Part shown: positions 26,527 through 35,024 of the stretch, one piece after another | Layout of the letters: each line of letters begins with the position of its first letter | Position numbering within the stretch: the first letter of the stretch is position 1 | From: Albibacterium sp963696875 | GTDB taxonomy: Bacteria > Bacteroidota > Bacteroidia > Sphingobacteriales > Sphingobacteriaceae | Direction: 5' to 3' | Length of the DNA stretch: 64,000 bases | Assembly: GCA_963696875.1 (NCBI GenBank) | Contig: CAVOLQ010000001.1 | Location: forward strand, 248,001 to 312,000 | Made by a program: the position numbers and the translations under genes | Notes under the pieces: generated by a model | Databases searched by the model: none | What the model was told of the DNA's origin: nothing | What the model saw: the letters and a program-made list of their open reading frames with translations, nothing else

Positions 26527-27990
26527 TTACAGCTTTTTAAGGAGCGTTTTCCAACCCACTAAGTTTGTAAGGTATCCTTCCAAATCAGCAGCTGGTAGAC
26601 GTTCTTGTTCCATACTATCTCGGTGACGGATAGTGACTGTATTGTCTTCCAGACTTTGATGATCAACCGTTATGCAAATTGGAGTTCCGATTGCATCTTG
26701 ACGACGGTATCGCTTTCCTATGGAATCTTTATCGTCGTATTGTATGTTAAATTCGAACTTAAGATCACCAAGAAGCTCTCTTGCTTTTTCTGGTAAGCCA
26801 TCCTTTTTTGTCAAAGGCAAAATCGCTGCTTTTATAGGGGCAAGTGCTGGATGGATATGAAGAACTGTTCTAGAATCTTTTTTCTCATCCGTACTTAGAT
26901 CTTGTTCTTCAAAGGCATTACACAATACGGTTAAAAACATTCGATCTAATCCAATAGATGTTTCAACCACATAAGGGATATAATTCTGATTTATTTCAGG
27001 GTCAAAGAATTGCATTTTCTTCCCTGAAAACTCCTGATGTTGTTTTAGGTCAAAGTCCGTGCGTGAATGTATTCCTTCTACTTCTCTAAAGCCAAATGGG
27101 AAATCGAATTCAATATCTACCGCTGCGTTCGCATAATGTGCTGGTTTAACGTGATCGTGGAAACGAAATTTAGCCTGGTCCGTGCCTAAGGCTAAGTGCC
27201 ATTTTAAGCGACTTTCTTTCCATTTTTCATACCATTCCATTTCCGTCCCTGGCCGAACAAAAAACTGAAGTTCCATTTGCTCAAATTCCCGCATTCTTAA
27301 AATAAATTGACGAGCAATTACTTCGTTTCTGAATGCTTTTCCAATTTGCGCAATTCCAAAAGGAATACGCATTCTTCCACTTTTTTGTACACTTAGGAAG
27401 TTTACAAAAATTCCTTGAGCGGTTTCTGGACGAAGGTAAACCTGATTTGAATCTTCGGCCATAGCACCCATTTGGGTACTGAACATTAAATTGAATTGCC
27501 TTACGTCTGTCCAGTTTTTTGTTCCTGATATAGCACAAACTATTCCGTGCTCCTCAATGATTTCCTTAAGCCGTACCAAGTTGTCATTGCTTATAGCTGC
27601 ATCTAGGTCCTCTTGTAAAGCTTGTGCTTTATCTGATTTTCCATCTTTTTCGTAGCGAGCTATTTTCTCTTCAATTAATTGATCTGCGCGGTATCGTTTT
27701 TTAGAGTCTTTATTATCCAGCATTGGATCATTAAACCCGCTGACATGGCCAGAAGCCTCCCAGATTTTTGGGTGCATAAAAATTGCGGAATCAATTCCAA
27801 CGATATTTTCATGGAGTTGCACCATTGATTTCCACCAATATGTTTTAAGGTTGTTTTTTAATTCAACACCAAGTTGACCATAATCGTAGACAGCACCTAG
27901 GCCATCATAAATCTCACTGGAAGGAAATACGTAACCATATTCTTTCGCATGAGAAACTATTTTTTTTAATAAATCCTCTGTTTTACTCAT
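26527..27990 (-). CDS. glyS: Glycyl-tRNA synthetase (single-chain, alpha2 type)
   Basis: Class II synthetase of the eukaryote/archaea-like homodimeric form, 487 aa. Motifs are GYVFPSSEIYDGLGAVYDYG near the N-terminus, a motif 2 region FRNEVIARQFILRMREFEQME (given as FRNEVIAR and LRMREFEQME), and motif 3-like SIGLDRMFLTVLC. A C-terminal anticodon-binding domain follows from about residue 370. Bacteroidetes use this form rather than GlyQ/GlyS. The ATG at 27990 is directly preceded, 7 bp away, by the TAAGTTTG end of interspersed repeat copy B. Confidence 0.97.
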   Translation of the reverse strand: MSKTEDLLKKIVSHAKEYGYVFPSSEIYDGLGAVYDYGQLGVELKNNLKTYWWKSMVQLHENIVGIDSAIFMHPKIWEASGHVSGFNDPMLDNKDSKKRYRADQLIEEKIARYEKDGKSDKAQALQEDLDAAISNDNLVRLKEIIEEHGIVCAISGTKNWTDVRQFNLMFSTQMGAMAEDSNQVYLRPETAQGIFVNFLSVQKSGRMRIPFGIAQIGKAFRNEVIARQFILRMREFEQMELQFFVRPGTEMEWYEKWKESRLKWHLALGTDQAKFRFHDHVKPAHYANAAVDIEFDFPFGFREVEGIHSRTDFDLKQHQEFSGKKMQFFDPEINQNYIPYVVETSIGLDRMFLTVLCNAFEEQDLSTDEKKDSRTVLHIHPALAPIKAAILPLTKKDGLPEKARELLGDLKFEFNIQYDDKDSIGKRYRRQDAIGTPICITVDHQSLEDNTVTIRHRDSMEQERLPAADLEGYLTNLVGWKTLLKKL

Positions 27991-27996
27991 AGATAT

Positions 27997-28145
27997 GCAA
28001 ACTTAGATAAATTTTCTATATATATAATTGGGTTACAGTACAAAATCAAATTTATTCGTTAGTGTCTATCCCATAAGGCACTCATGAATGCTTCGCAATT
28101 ATCGATCTCTCCTCTGCCATAATGAAGCTTTTAATGAGGAAATAT
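27997..28145 (-). repeat. Interspersed repeat, copy B, upstream of glyS
   Basis: Read on the minus strand it runs from atatttcctc through ATGGCAGAGG, gaagcattcatgagt, AACGAATAAATTTG and AAATTTATCTAAGTTTGC towards the glyS start. It is the longest and best match to copy A (8821-8972) and shares the first and last thirds with copy C (53301-53404). It fills nearly the whole gap between the M28 peptidase stop and glyS. ATAAATTT and AAATTTAT inside it form an inverted repeat around a 35-40 base AT-rich spacer. Confidence 0.82.
27998..28005 (-). promoter_or_regulatory. Candidate -7 element of glyS inside repeat copy B
   Basis: TAAGTTTG on the minus strand, only 7 bp before the glyS ATG. If it works as a -7 box the transcript would be almost leaderless. 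The equivalent word precedes serS. Confidence 0.3.
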
Positions 28146-28154
28146 TATGCTTTT

Positions 28155-29759
28155 TTAATCTAAACCACCTTTTCTTGTAGGCTGCCTAGGTACTGGCCAT
28201 TCTAATTGTTTTCCTGTTCTAGGGTTCAATGGAAGGACACTCTTTTCACGGGATGTGGTTTCCGGATCTTCACTAGCCATGTAGGCTAGAATGGCTGTCA
28301 GGATCGCATTATTGCGTACATCATCAAATACTATTTTATCATAAGTATCTCTATTGGTATGCCAGGTGTAAGCTCCGTAGGCCCAGTTTAATGAGCTTAA
28401 AGAGAAGGCTGGAACTCCTGCTGCGGTGAAGGATGCATAGTCGGAATTCCCTGCACTTGGTACACCTGGGAATGTCGTGTTAATATGTTTAGTAATGTCT
28501 GTGGGAACTTGAGATAACCAGTGACCTAGGTATTTGTAAGCATGTAGAAAACCTTCACCACCAATTTGGATGACTCTTCCTGTACCGTTGTCTTGATTGA
28601 AAACTGCCTGGGTGTTAGCCACGATTTCTGGATTATCAGCAACGAAACCCCGTGAACCATTTAAACCTTGCTCTTCACTGCCCCAATGGCCTACTAAAAT
28701 TGTTCTTTTAGGATTAGGGTAAACCTTTTTTAAGATCCTCATAGCCTCCATCATGGTAATGGTTCCCGTTCCGTTATCTGTCGCCCCTGAACCGCCGTCC
28801 CAAGAATCGAAATGAGCAGAAAGGATTACATATTCATCAGGTTTTTCACTTCCTTTTATTTCTGCAATCGTGTTAAATGTTGGTACCTTACCATGTTCTT
28901 TGGATTCAGATATCACTTTAATTTGGGGTTTTTCACCATGCTCAATCATACGGAATAACATGCCGTAATCTTCTAAAGAAAGGTCAACAGTCGGCGTCTT
29001 TTTTGTATTAGCTCCAAAAATCTTGTTTGCACCAAATCCTCTTGACCATAATGAAGTAACGATTCCTACTGCGCCAGCTTTCTCTAGTTCGACGGGCAAT
29101 GTGCGAGAAGTAAATCCGGTCTTTCCGATTCTATTGCTCCAAGCCATGGCTTTCGCGGCTCTGTCTTCCTTCATTTTTTCGAAAGATTCTGGAGTAGCAA
29201 ATTCCTCCCAATTGTAATCTGGTCTGCCTGTAGTTTCGGGCATAGAAATCATCACAAATTTACCTTTCACTGTTGGAAGCCAATTTTGAAAAGCAATTGA
29301 ATCCGCTAAATCGGGTATTACAATAATTTCAGCGGTAACCCCTTTGGAGGAAGTTGAGGGGCTCCATGCTAACTGTGTACCCTCTAAAGATTTAATACGA
29401 GGGTGAACCATGTCAATATGGGTGATTCCTCTTTCCCATCCTCGCCATTCTCCCCATTGTTCGTTTCTCGCTTCGATTCCCCAAGAGTTATATTTATTTA
29501 TTGCCCAATCATGCGCCTTTTGCATTTGTGGGGTGCCTACAAGTCTCGGTCCTATACCGTCTAATAGTTCATAAGCGAGATCCTCTAGCTTTGAATTATT
29601 AGTGGCCTCGGTAATAATACCTTCTATTATTGGATCTTTGGACTGAGTAATTACTTCTCTCGTCTGAGCGTGCACTGCAGAATTGAAAAGGAAACAAGTT
29701 GCTATTAAAAGCCATACACCGATTTTAACATAGCCAACTTTACTATAAAATAAATTCAT
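28155..29759 (-). CDS. Exported M28-family zinc peptidase (carboxypeptidase Q-like)
   Basis: A 534-aa protein; the ATG at 29759 starts the signal peptide (helix IGVWLLIATCFLFNSAVHAQ). It contains a protease-associated insertion (about residues 130-290) within an M28 catalytic domain. Zinc-site blocks are SAHFDSWDGGSGATDNGTG, EEQGLNGSRGF, GNSDYASFTAAGVPAF and YTWHTNRDTYDKI. By family it is an aminopeptidase or dipeptidase (plasma glutamate carboxypeptidase type) acting in the periplasm or at the surface. Its stop is followed within 10 bp by interspersed repeat copy B. Confidence 0.88.
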   Translation of the reverse strand: MNLFYSKVGYVKIGVWLLIATCFLFNSAVHAQTREVITQSKDPIIEGIITEATNNSKLEDLAYELLDGIGPRLVGTPQMQKAHDWAINKYNSWGIEARNEQWGEWRGWERGITHIDMVHPRIKSLEGTQLAWSPSTSSKGVTAEIIVIPDLADSIAFQNWLPTVKGKFVMISMPETTGRPDYNWEEFATPESFEKMKEDRAAKAMAWSNRIGKTGFTSRTLPVELEKAGAVGIVTSLWSRGFGANKIFGANTKKTPTVDLSLEDYGMLFRMIEHGEKPQIKVISESKEHGKVPTFNTIAEIKGSEKPDEYVILSAHFDSWDGGSGATDNGTGTITMMEAMRILKKVYPNPKRTILVGHWGSEEQGLNGSRGFVADNPEIVANTQAVFNQDNGTGRVIQIGGEGFLHAYKYLGHWLSQVPTDITKHINTTFPGVPSAGNSDYASFTAAGVPAFSLSSLNWAYGAYTWHTNRDTYDKIVFDDVRNNAILTAILAYMASEDPETTSREKSVLPLNPRTGKQLEWPVPRQPTRKGGLD

Positions 29760-29996
29760 GTTCAATAATTTTGATGATTAAAGGCGTGAATATAAATATA
29801 GTTAATGAATATAATAGAATGGCATGTAAAATTGACTGCTTTTGTTGTTGAAGTTGGGATTATATGGAGACGCATATCCTTTGTTTTCCAGTTCTAAGCG
29901 AATGCAAGCTGATTGTCCTCTTTGGACTTCATTTTGATAAACTCCACTTTTTAACAATAGTCAAGATTGATTTTAAATCAAGATAGTTAGTAAGCG

Positions 29997-30755
29997 CTAT
30001 TTTTTGGTAATGATCTCGAAAAGGCTTGTTGAGATGGCTTCATAGTTATAATCGAAATGGTGGTTGCCCGTTAATATAATAGTCTCTATTCCTTGAGCTT
30101 TAAAATGTTCGGGCAATTTTGGATTTTCCTTGCTTCCAAAAAATACAATAGGTCTAATGGGTTTGATCTGTTTAAGTTCAAATGTTACATCGTATTTTTT
30201 TGATTTCTTTAAATGAAGCAGAGTAAGAATACGCACTTCAAAATCGGTATATAGGTCTGGCGATAATGCAAAAACGGCCTGAAGGGATTTCTTTAAACGA
30301 GGGTTTAAGCGATTCGCGACAAAGGGAACAACATCCGCCCCAAAAGAGTAACCGACAAGGATGAACGCTTTAGTATGCCAGAGCTTTTGATAATGATCGA
30401 GAATATTGGCAATGTCGGTAGTTGTGTTTTCAGGAGTTTTCGGTCGCCAGAAATATTTTCTTGCATCCAAACCAACTACTCTTATACCTTTATTCCCAAA
30501 AGACTCGGCTAAAAGTTGATCAAAATTCGTCCAGCCCCCATCACCAGAGATCATTAAGAAAAAAGGCAAGTTATTCGTGTGTAAAGGGGCAATGATATGT
30601 AAACGTATCTCTTTATTCCGAAGAAAGGTTTTGTTTTCGGGAGTAATATGTGAAGAGCCGTTTAAGGTAGGAAAACCAAAGAAATCTTTATAGTTTATAA
30701 TAAGGAGCATTATAAATACAAAGAATATTATGCCTACGGATCGATACAGTTTCAT
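29997..30755 (-). CDS. VirJ/AcvB-domain alpha/beta hydrolase
   Basis: A 252-aa protein with one N-terminal membrane anchor (about residues 7-22) and a periplasmic alpha/beta-hydrolase domain of the VirJ family (PF06057). Hallmarks are MISGDGGWTNFD after the first strand and the nucleophile block GYSFGADVVPF. A catalytic His is likely in GNHHFDYNY near the end. Characterised AcvB proteins hydrolyse lysyl-phosphatidylglycerol in the periplasm, so a lipid-aminoacyl ester or similar substrate is plausible. No aminoacyl-phosphatidylglycerol synthase is in this window. The 237-bp gap downstream (29760-29996) shows nothing I recognise. Confidence 0.82.
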   Translation of the reverse strand: MKLYRSVGIIFFVFIMLLIINYKDFFGFPTLNGSSHITPENKTFLRNKEIRLHIIAPLHTNNLPFFLMISGDGGWTNFDQLLAESFGNKGIRVVGLDARKYFWRPKTPENTTTDIANILDHYQKLWHTKAFILVGYSFGADVVPFVANRLNPRLKKSLQAVFALSPDLYTDFEVRILTLLHLKKSKKYDVTFELKQIKPIRPIVFFGSKENPKLPEHFKAQGIETIILTGNHHFDYNYEAISTSLFEIITKK

Positions 30756-30776
30756 TTTTTTTGTGGAGCCTTTCTA

Positions 30777-31154
30777 TCACATCCACTCTTCAGCAAAACG
30801 GTAGAAGTCATGCCTCATTTCATTGAAGAGCTTTTCTTCATCGATGTATTTTTCTCTCAATTTGCCCGCTTCGTCAAAGCATCTTTCATCCACTAAGCCA
30901 GTTTTTTCTATTTGATTGGCAATTCCATTGACAAATTGATGAATGTCATTCTTTAGATCATCAATTTGTCTTTCATGGATGATAAATTGATCTTGGAAGT
31001 TTTCAATATTTTGTAGAACTTCATCTTTTGTATTATCTGAAGCTATTTCTTGTAATCGTTCGGTTAGAAAGCCGAGCTCTTGGCGATAAAAATCAAGCCC
31101 TCTGATCCAAGCATTGTGCTCATTACTGTTGTATTCTATTTTTTTTGCGGTCAT
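30777..31154 (-). CDS. Small helical coiled-coil protein, unknown function
   Basis: The chosen ATG at 31154 gives 125 aa (MTAKKIEYNSNEHNAWIRG). A TTG 48 bp upstream would add a segment with poorer coding character. The product is almost entirely helical, rich in Glu, Asp and aromatic residues (LDFYRQELGFLTERLQEIAS, FYRFAEEWM), with no signal, membrane segment or known motif. Such proteins in Bacteroidetes are simply called hypothetical. It is 21 bp ahead of the VirJ-like gene on the same strand and probably shares its transcript. Confidence 0.7.
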   Translation of the reverse strand: MTAKKIEYNSNEHNAWIRGLDFYRQELGFLTERLQEIASDNTKDEVLQNIENFQDQFIIHERQIDDLKNDIHQFVNGIANQIEKTGLVDERCFDEAGKLREKYIDEEKLFNEMRHDFYRFAEEWM

Positions 31155-31353
31155 GACTTCAAGTTTTGAGAATCGATGACGAAACCAATTTGAGATTTGC
31201 AAAAATCACACATAGAATGGATGTTCAATCACGATAGTTTCATCACCACAAAAAACAGCGATTAATAGAAAATGTTTTTAAAAATGAAATTATGGCATGA
31301 AAAAGGTATACAAATACTCCGACGGGTATATACCAATGTATCGCCTTATAATC

Positions 31354-31397
31354 AAAAAATGAGCCTGTTCGAGCTTTATGAAACAGACTCATTTTTT
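31354..31397 (-). terminator. Terminator downstream of tpx
   Basis: AAAAAATGAG plus CTGTT pair with AACAG plus CTCATTTTTT around one mismatch and a 12-base loop. It lies 26 bp past the tpx stop, and the A/T runs on both sides allow either orientation. Confidence 0.8.
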
Positions 31398-31423
31398 AGA
31401 AAGGGTAATTGTATAGAGTACAG

Positions 31424-31918
31424 CTATAAAGCTTCTAATACTCCCGAGTAGTTGGGCTCATTGGTAACCTCTCCTACTTGCTCTGTATATATGACTTTCC
31501 CTTCGGGGTTTACCACAATGATTGCTCGACTTAATAAGCCTTTCAAAGGACCTTCTGTTATTTGTACGCCATACTCCTCACCTAGATTTGATCTAAAATC
31601 AGAAAGCATCACGACATTCTCAATGCCTTCTGCAGCACAAAATTGTGATTGCGCAAAAGGTAGATCTTTAGAAATACAAAGGATGACGGTATTATCAAGT
31701 TTTGATGCCTCTTCATTAAATTTTCTTACTGATGTTGCGCAAACTCCAGTATTAATGCTTGGGAAAATATTTAATATAATATTTTTTCCTTTAAAATCAG
31801 ATAAGTGTTTCTCTGAAAGATCACCAGCAACTAGGGTGAAATCTTTTAAATTTTCTCCAACCGAGGGAAGGGAACCTTTTGTTTTGATAGGATCTCCGTG
31901 AAAAGTAATTGTGCTCAT
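31424..31918 (-). CDS. tpx: Thiol peroxidase
   Basis: Atypical 2-Cys peroxiredoxin reducing hydroperoxides with thioredoxin. The 164-aa protein has the normal length. The peroxidatic Cys60 is in NTGVCATSV and the resolving Cys94 in SQFCAAEG, with the conserved PSINTGVC start and the LLSRAIIVVNPEGKVIY end. The gene is monocistronic with its own terminator. The gap before prfC is AT-rich without clear motifs. Confidence 0.96.
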   Translation of the reverse strand: MSTITFHGDPIKTKGSLPSVGENLKDFTLVAGDLSEKHLSDFKGKNIILNIFPSINTGVCATSVRKFNEEASKLDNTVILCISKDLPFAQSQFCAAEGIENVVMLSDFRSNLGEEYGVQITEGPLKGLLSRAIIVVNPEGKVIYTEQVGEVTNEPNYSGVLEAL

Positions 31919-32089
31919 TTTTTATTTATTTTAATTAATGATTATTTTAAATGTTTGCTTATTGATTGGTGTCAGAATCTGAATCCCTTTTTTGAATTAT
32001 TCTTAATCTCAAACATAACGATTATAAGCTCTTTTCTAAAATCTTTGCTCTTGTTTGATTGAAGATATGACATAGTTTTTATTTTTCCG

Positions 32090-32097
32090 TACTTTTG
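32090..32097 (+). promoter_or_regulatory. Candidate -7 promoter element of prfC
   Basis: TACTTTTG matches TAnnTTTG exactly, 15 bp before the prfC ATG at 32113. The -33 region is T-rich but lacks TTTG at the ideal spacing. Confidence 0.45.
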
Positions 32098-32112
32098 CGG
32101 TTCTTATAAAAT

Positions 32113-33723
32113 ATGGAAGATAAACAATTAAAGCGCGAGATTTCGAAACGAAGAACATTTGGAATCATCAGCCATCCCGATGCTGGAAAAACGACACTAA
32201 CTGAAAAGTTGCTGTTATTTGGTGGTGCAATTCAAAAAGCGGGCACGGTAAAAAGAAATAAGGCTGAAAAAACAGCTACTTCCGATTTTATGGAAATTGA
32301 GAAGCAGCGTGGAATTTCTGTTGCTACTTCTGTGATGGGTTTCGAATATTTAGATCATAAGATTAATATTTTAGATACCCCAGGTCACAAGGATTTCGCA
32401 GAAGATACTTATCGGACGCTAACTGCTGTCGATTCAGTTATTTTAGTTATCGACTCCGTGAAAGGGGTGGAAGAGCAAACCCGGAAATTGATGCAGGTTT
32501 GTAGAATGAGGAATACACCGGTTATCGTATTTATCAATAAGATGGACCGTGAAGGACGAGAACATTTTGAACTTTTAGAGGAGCTGGAAGAGGAGTTGGA
32601 TATTTCGGTACGTCCTTTAAGCTGGCCTATCGGGGTTGGAAGTACATTTAAGGGGGTTTATCATCTTCATAAACAGAAATTAAATTTATATAGTGCCAAT
32701 AAAAAGAATATCTCTGAGGATTATATTCCTATTGATGGTTTAGAAGACAAACAATTAGAGGAATTGTTAGGCACAAAGGCAGCAGACACACTTAGAGACG
32801 AAGTAGAGCTTGTAGAATCTGTATTTGAACCATTTGACGTTTCTCTTTATCGAGCAGGTTATTTGGCGCCTGTGTTTTTTGGAAGTGCGATTAATAATTT
32901 TGGTGTTCAAGAATTATTAGAAACCTTCATCGAAATAGCTCCAGCACCGCAGGCACGTGCGACCGATACGAGGATAGTTTATCCGACTGAAAGTAAATTC
33001 ACTGGTTTTATCTTTAAGATTCACGCCAATCTAGATCCAAAACATCGTGATCGAATTGCCTTTTGTCGCATTTGTTCCGGTGAATTTGAACGAAATACAT
33101 TTTATCATCATGTCCGTTTAAATAAAAAGCTGAAGTTTGCTTCCCCAACAAGCTTTATGGCTGAGAGCAAAAGTTTGGTAGACGAGGCTTGGCCAGGCGA
33201 TGTAATTGGTTTATACGATTCCGGAAACTTCAAAATTGGGGATACCCTTACAGAAGGTGAGGAAATTAATTATGTGGGAATTCCGAGTTTCTCTCCAGAG
33301 ATATTTAAAGAGTTAGAAAATGCCGATCCTTTAAAAACCAAACAGCTAGAAAAAGGGATTAAGCAATTAAGTGATGAGGGAGTAGCCCAATTGTTTGTTC
33401 AAGACCCAGGGAATCGAAAAATTATAGGAACGGTGGGTGAGCTTCAGTTTGAAGTGATTCAATTTCGGTTGCTGCAAGAATATGGCGCAGCATGTCGTTT
33501 TAGGCCAATGAATGTGACGAAGGCAAAATGGGTATCATCAGAAGACCCTGAGGTTTTGAAAAAATTTTTATATAGTAATTCGTCAAAGATTGCCTATGAT
33601 AAAGAAAGCAGGCCTGTTTTTTTAGCTGGCTCGCAATGGGACATTGATTATGCTTTAGGACAATATGCTAAAATTCAGTTTCATGAAACATCGGAATGGG
33701 ATAGGCCTGTAGTGAAAAAATAA
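32113..33723 (+). CDS. prfC: Peptide chain release factor 3
   Basis: Translational GTPase that recycles RF1/RF2 after termination. The 536-aa protein has the G1 loop SHPDAGKTTLTEKLL (about residues 18-32), a switch I region with RGISVATSVM, G3 DTPGHKDF, and G4 NKMDREGR. The RF3-type domains follow (SPEIFKELENADPLKTKQ, GELQFEVIQFRL). The length and the G3 to G4 arrangement are those of RF3 rather than EF-G. It is a single gene. Confidence 0.97.
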   Translation: MEDKQLKREISKRRTFGIISHPDAGKTTLTEKLLLFGGAIQKAGTVKRNKAEKTATSDFMEIEKQRGISVATSVMGFEYLDHKINILDTPGHKDFAEDTYRTLTAVDSVILVIDSVKGVEEQTRKLMQVCRMRNTPVIVFINKMDREGREHFELLEELEEELDISVRPLSWPIGVGSTFKGVYHLHKQKLNLYSANKKNISEDYIPIDGLEDKQLEELLGTKAADTLRDEVELVESVFEPFDVSLYRAGYLAPVFFGSAINNFGVQELLETFIEIAPAPQARATDTRIVYPTESKFTGFIFKIHANLDPKHRDRIAFCRICSGEFERNTFYHHVRLNKKLKFASPTSFMAESKSLVDEAWPGDVIGLYDSGNFKIGDTLTEGEEINYVGIPSFSPEIFKELENADPLKTKQLEKGIKQLSDEGVAQLFVQDPGNRKIIGTVGELQFEVIQFRLLQEYGAACRFRPMNVTKAKWVSSEDPEVLKKFLYSNSSKIAYDKESRPVFLAGSQWDIDYALGQYAKIQFHETSEWDRPVVKK

Positions 33724-33803
33724 AGAAAACACCTTGCGCTTTTTTCTGTTGTTTAGTATTCATATTTAATTTTCTTATTTTAGAGAATAAGTTTTTCGTT
33801 TCT

Positions 33804-34706
33804 ATGGAATTCATCGATTATTATAAAATTCTCAATTTAGATAAATCGGCCTCTCAGGAGGACATTAAAAAAGCCTACCGTAAATTAGCGCGTAAACTTC
33901 ATCCAGACCTTAATCCAAATGACAAAGATGCTGAGAAGAAATTTCAGCAAATAAATGAAGCTAATGAAGTGTTAAGTGATCCAGAAAAACGGAAAAAGTA
34001 TGACCAATACGGTAAGGATTGGCAACATGCAGATGCTTTTGAGCAAGCTCGACAATCACAAGGAAGAGCTTATCAAGGCGGAGGTAGTCCATTTGGTGGA
34101 TTTTCTGAGTCGGCGGATTTCGGTGGTGGTGATTTTTCAGATTTTTTCTCGTCTATGTTTGGAGGTGGACGTTCGGGCGGTGGAAGGCAATCACAGTTTC
34201 GAGGACAAGATTACAAGTCAGAATTGCATTTGTCTTTAAGAAGTGCAGCAGAAACTCATAAGCAGACCATTAGCGTAAATGGGAGAAATATTCGAATAAC
34301 TGTTCCTGCTGGCGTTGCAAACGGTCAGGAAGTAAAATTAAAAGGCCACGGTGGCCCTGGGGTGAACAATGGGCCTAATGGAGATCTCTATATCACTTTT
34401 GTGATTGCTAATGATCCGGAGTTTAAGAGAGTAGGGGATAACCTCTATTTGAATAAGGAAATTAGTTTATTTACAGCGATTTTGGGAGGGGATGTTATGA
34501 TCGATACTCTGGATGGGAAGGTGAAATTGAAAGTGAAGCCAGAAACGCAGAATGGAACTCAAGTGAGATTAAAGGGAAAAGGCTTTCCGGTTTATAAGAA
34601 GGAAGGAAAGTTCGGTGATCTGATCATTACTTACACAGTGGAGATACCCACTGATTTGACTGAGGAACAGAAAGAAGGGTTTAGGAAATTGGCAGAGCTT
34701 AAATGA
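33804..34706 (+). CDS. cbpA: DnaJ-family co-chaperone, CbpA type
   Basis: A 300-aa J-protein without the zinc-finger domain. It has an N-terminal J domain with His33-Pro34-Asp35 in RKLHPDLNP, a Gly/Phe-rich linker (about residues 88-130, GGGSPFGGFSE, SSMFGGGRSGGG), and two beta-rich client-binding domains (VPAGVANGQEVKLKGHGGPG). It stimulates DnaK ATPase. The immediate downstream cbpM homologue, 24 bp away, supports the CbpA assignment. Confidence 0.93.
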   Translation: MEFIDYYKILNLDKSASQEDIKKAYRKLARKLHPDLNPNDKDAEKKFQQINEANEVLSDPEKRKKYDQYGKDWQHADAFEQARQSQGRAYQGGGSPFGGFSESADFGGGDFSDFFSSMFGGGRSGGGRQSQFRGQDYKSELHLSLRSAAETHKQTISVNGRNIRITVPAGVANGQEVKLKGHGGPGVNNGPNGDLYITFVIANDPEFKRVGDNLYLNKEISLFTAILGGDVMIDTLDGKVKLKVKPETQNGTQVRLKGKGFPVYKKEGKFGDLIITYTVEIPTDLTEEQKEGFRKLAELK

Positions 34707-34730
34707 GTTAATAAGTTAAAATAAAGGGTT

Positions 34731-35024
34731 ATGGCAGCGAAATTAATAACCATCACAGAATATTGTAAGTATTCCAATGTAGAGGCTGAGTTTATTAACT
34801 TACTAAGAAGAGAAGATCTAATTGAGGTTCATTTAGTTTCTGGTGAAGAGTCAATTGCCATTGATCAAATGCCACTTTTGGAACAATACGCTCGCTGGTA
34901 TTATGAAATGGAAATTAATCTTGAGGGGATCGATGCAATAAGGCATATGCTGGCCAAGGTGAAGAAGCTTCAGGGCGAAATAAATGAACTTGAGAACAGG
35001 CTTCGTATCTATGAGAATTCCTAG
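34731..35024 (+). CDS. cbpM: Chaperone modulator CbpM-like (MerR-type helix-turn-helix)
   Basis: A 97-aa protein beginning ITITEYCKYSNVEAEFINLL, a MerR-like winged-helix segment, followed by a helix with the aromatic RWYYEMEINLEGIDAIRHML block typical of CbpM. A C-terminal Leu/Glu-rich coiled coil follows. By family it binds the CbpA J domain and inhibits it. Position directly after cbpA confirms the pair. Its stop overlaps that of the convergent aldehyde dehydrogenase gene. Confidence 0.88.
   Translation: MAAKLITITEYCKYSNVEAEFINLLRREDLIEVHLVSGEESIAIDQMPLLEQYARWYYEMEINLEGIDAIRHMLAKVKKLQGEINELENRLRIYENS

Noticed and set aside
31452..31901. A 149-codon open frame antisense to tpx
   Set aside because: It is a codon-bias shadow of tpx; it has no recognisable domain, start context or promoter.
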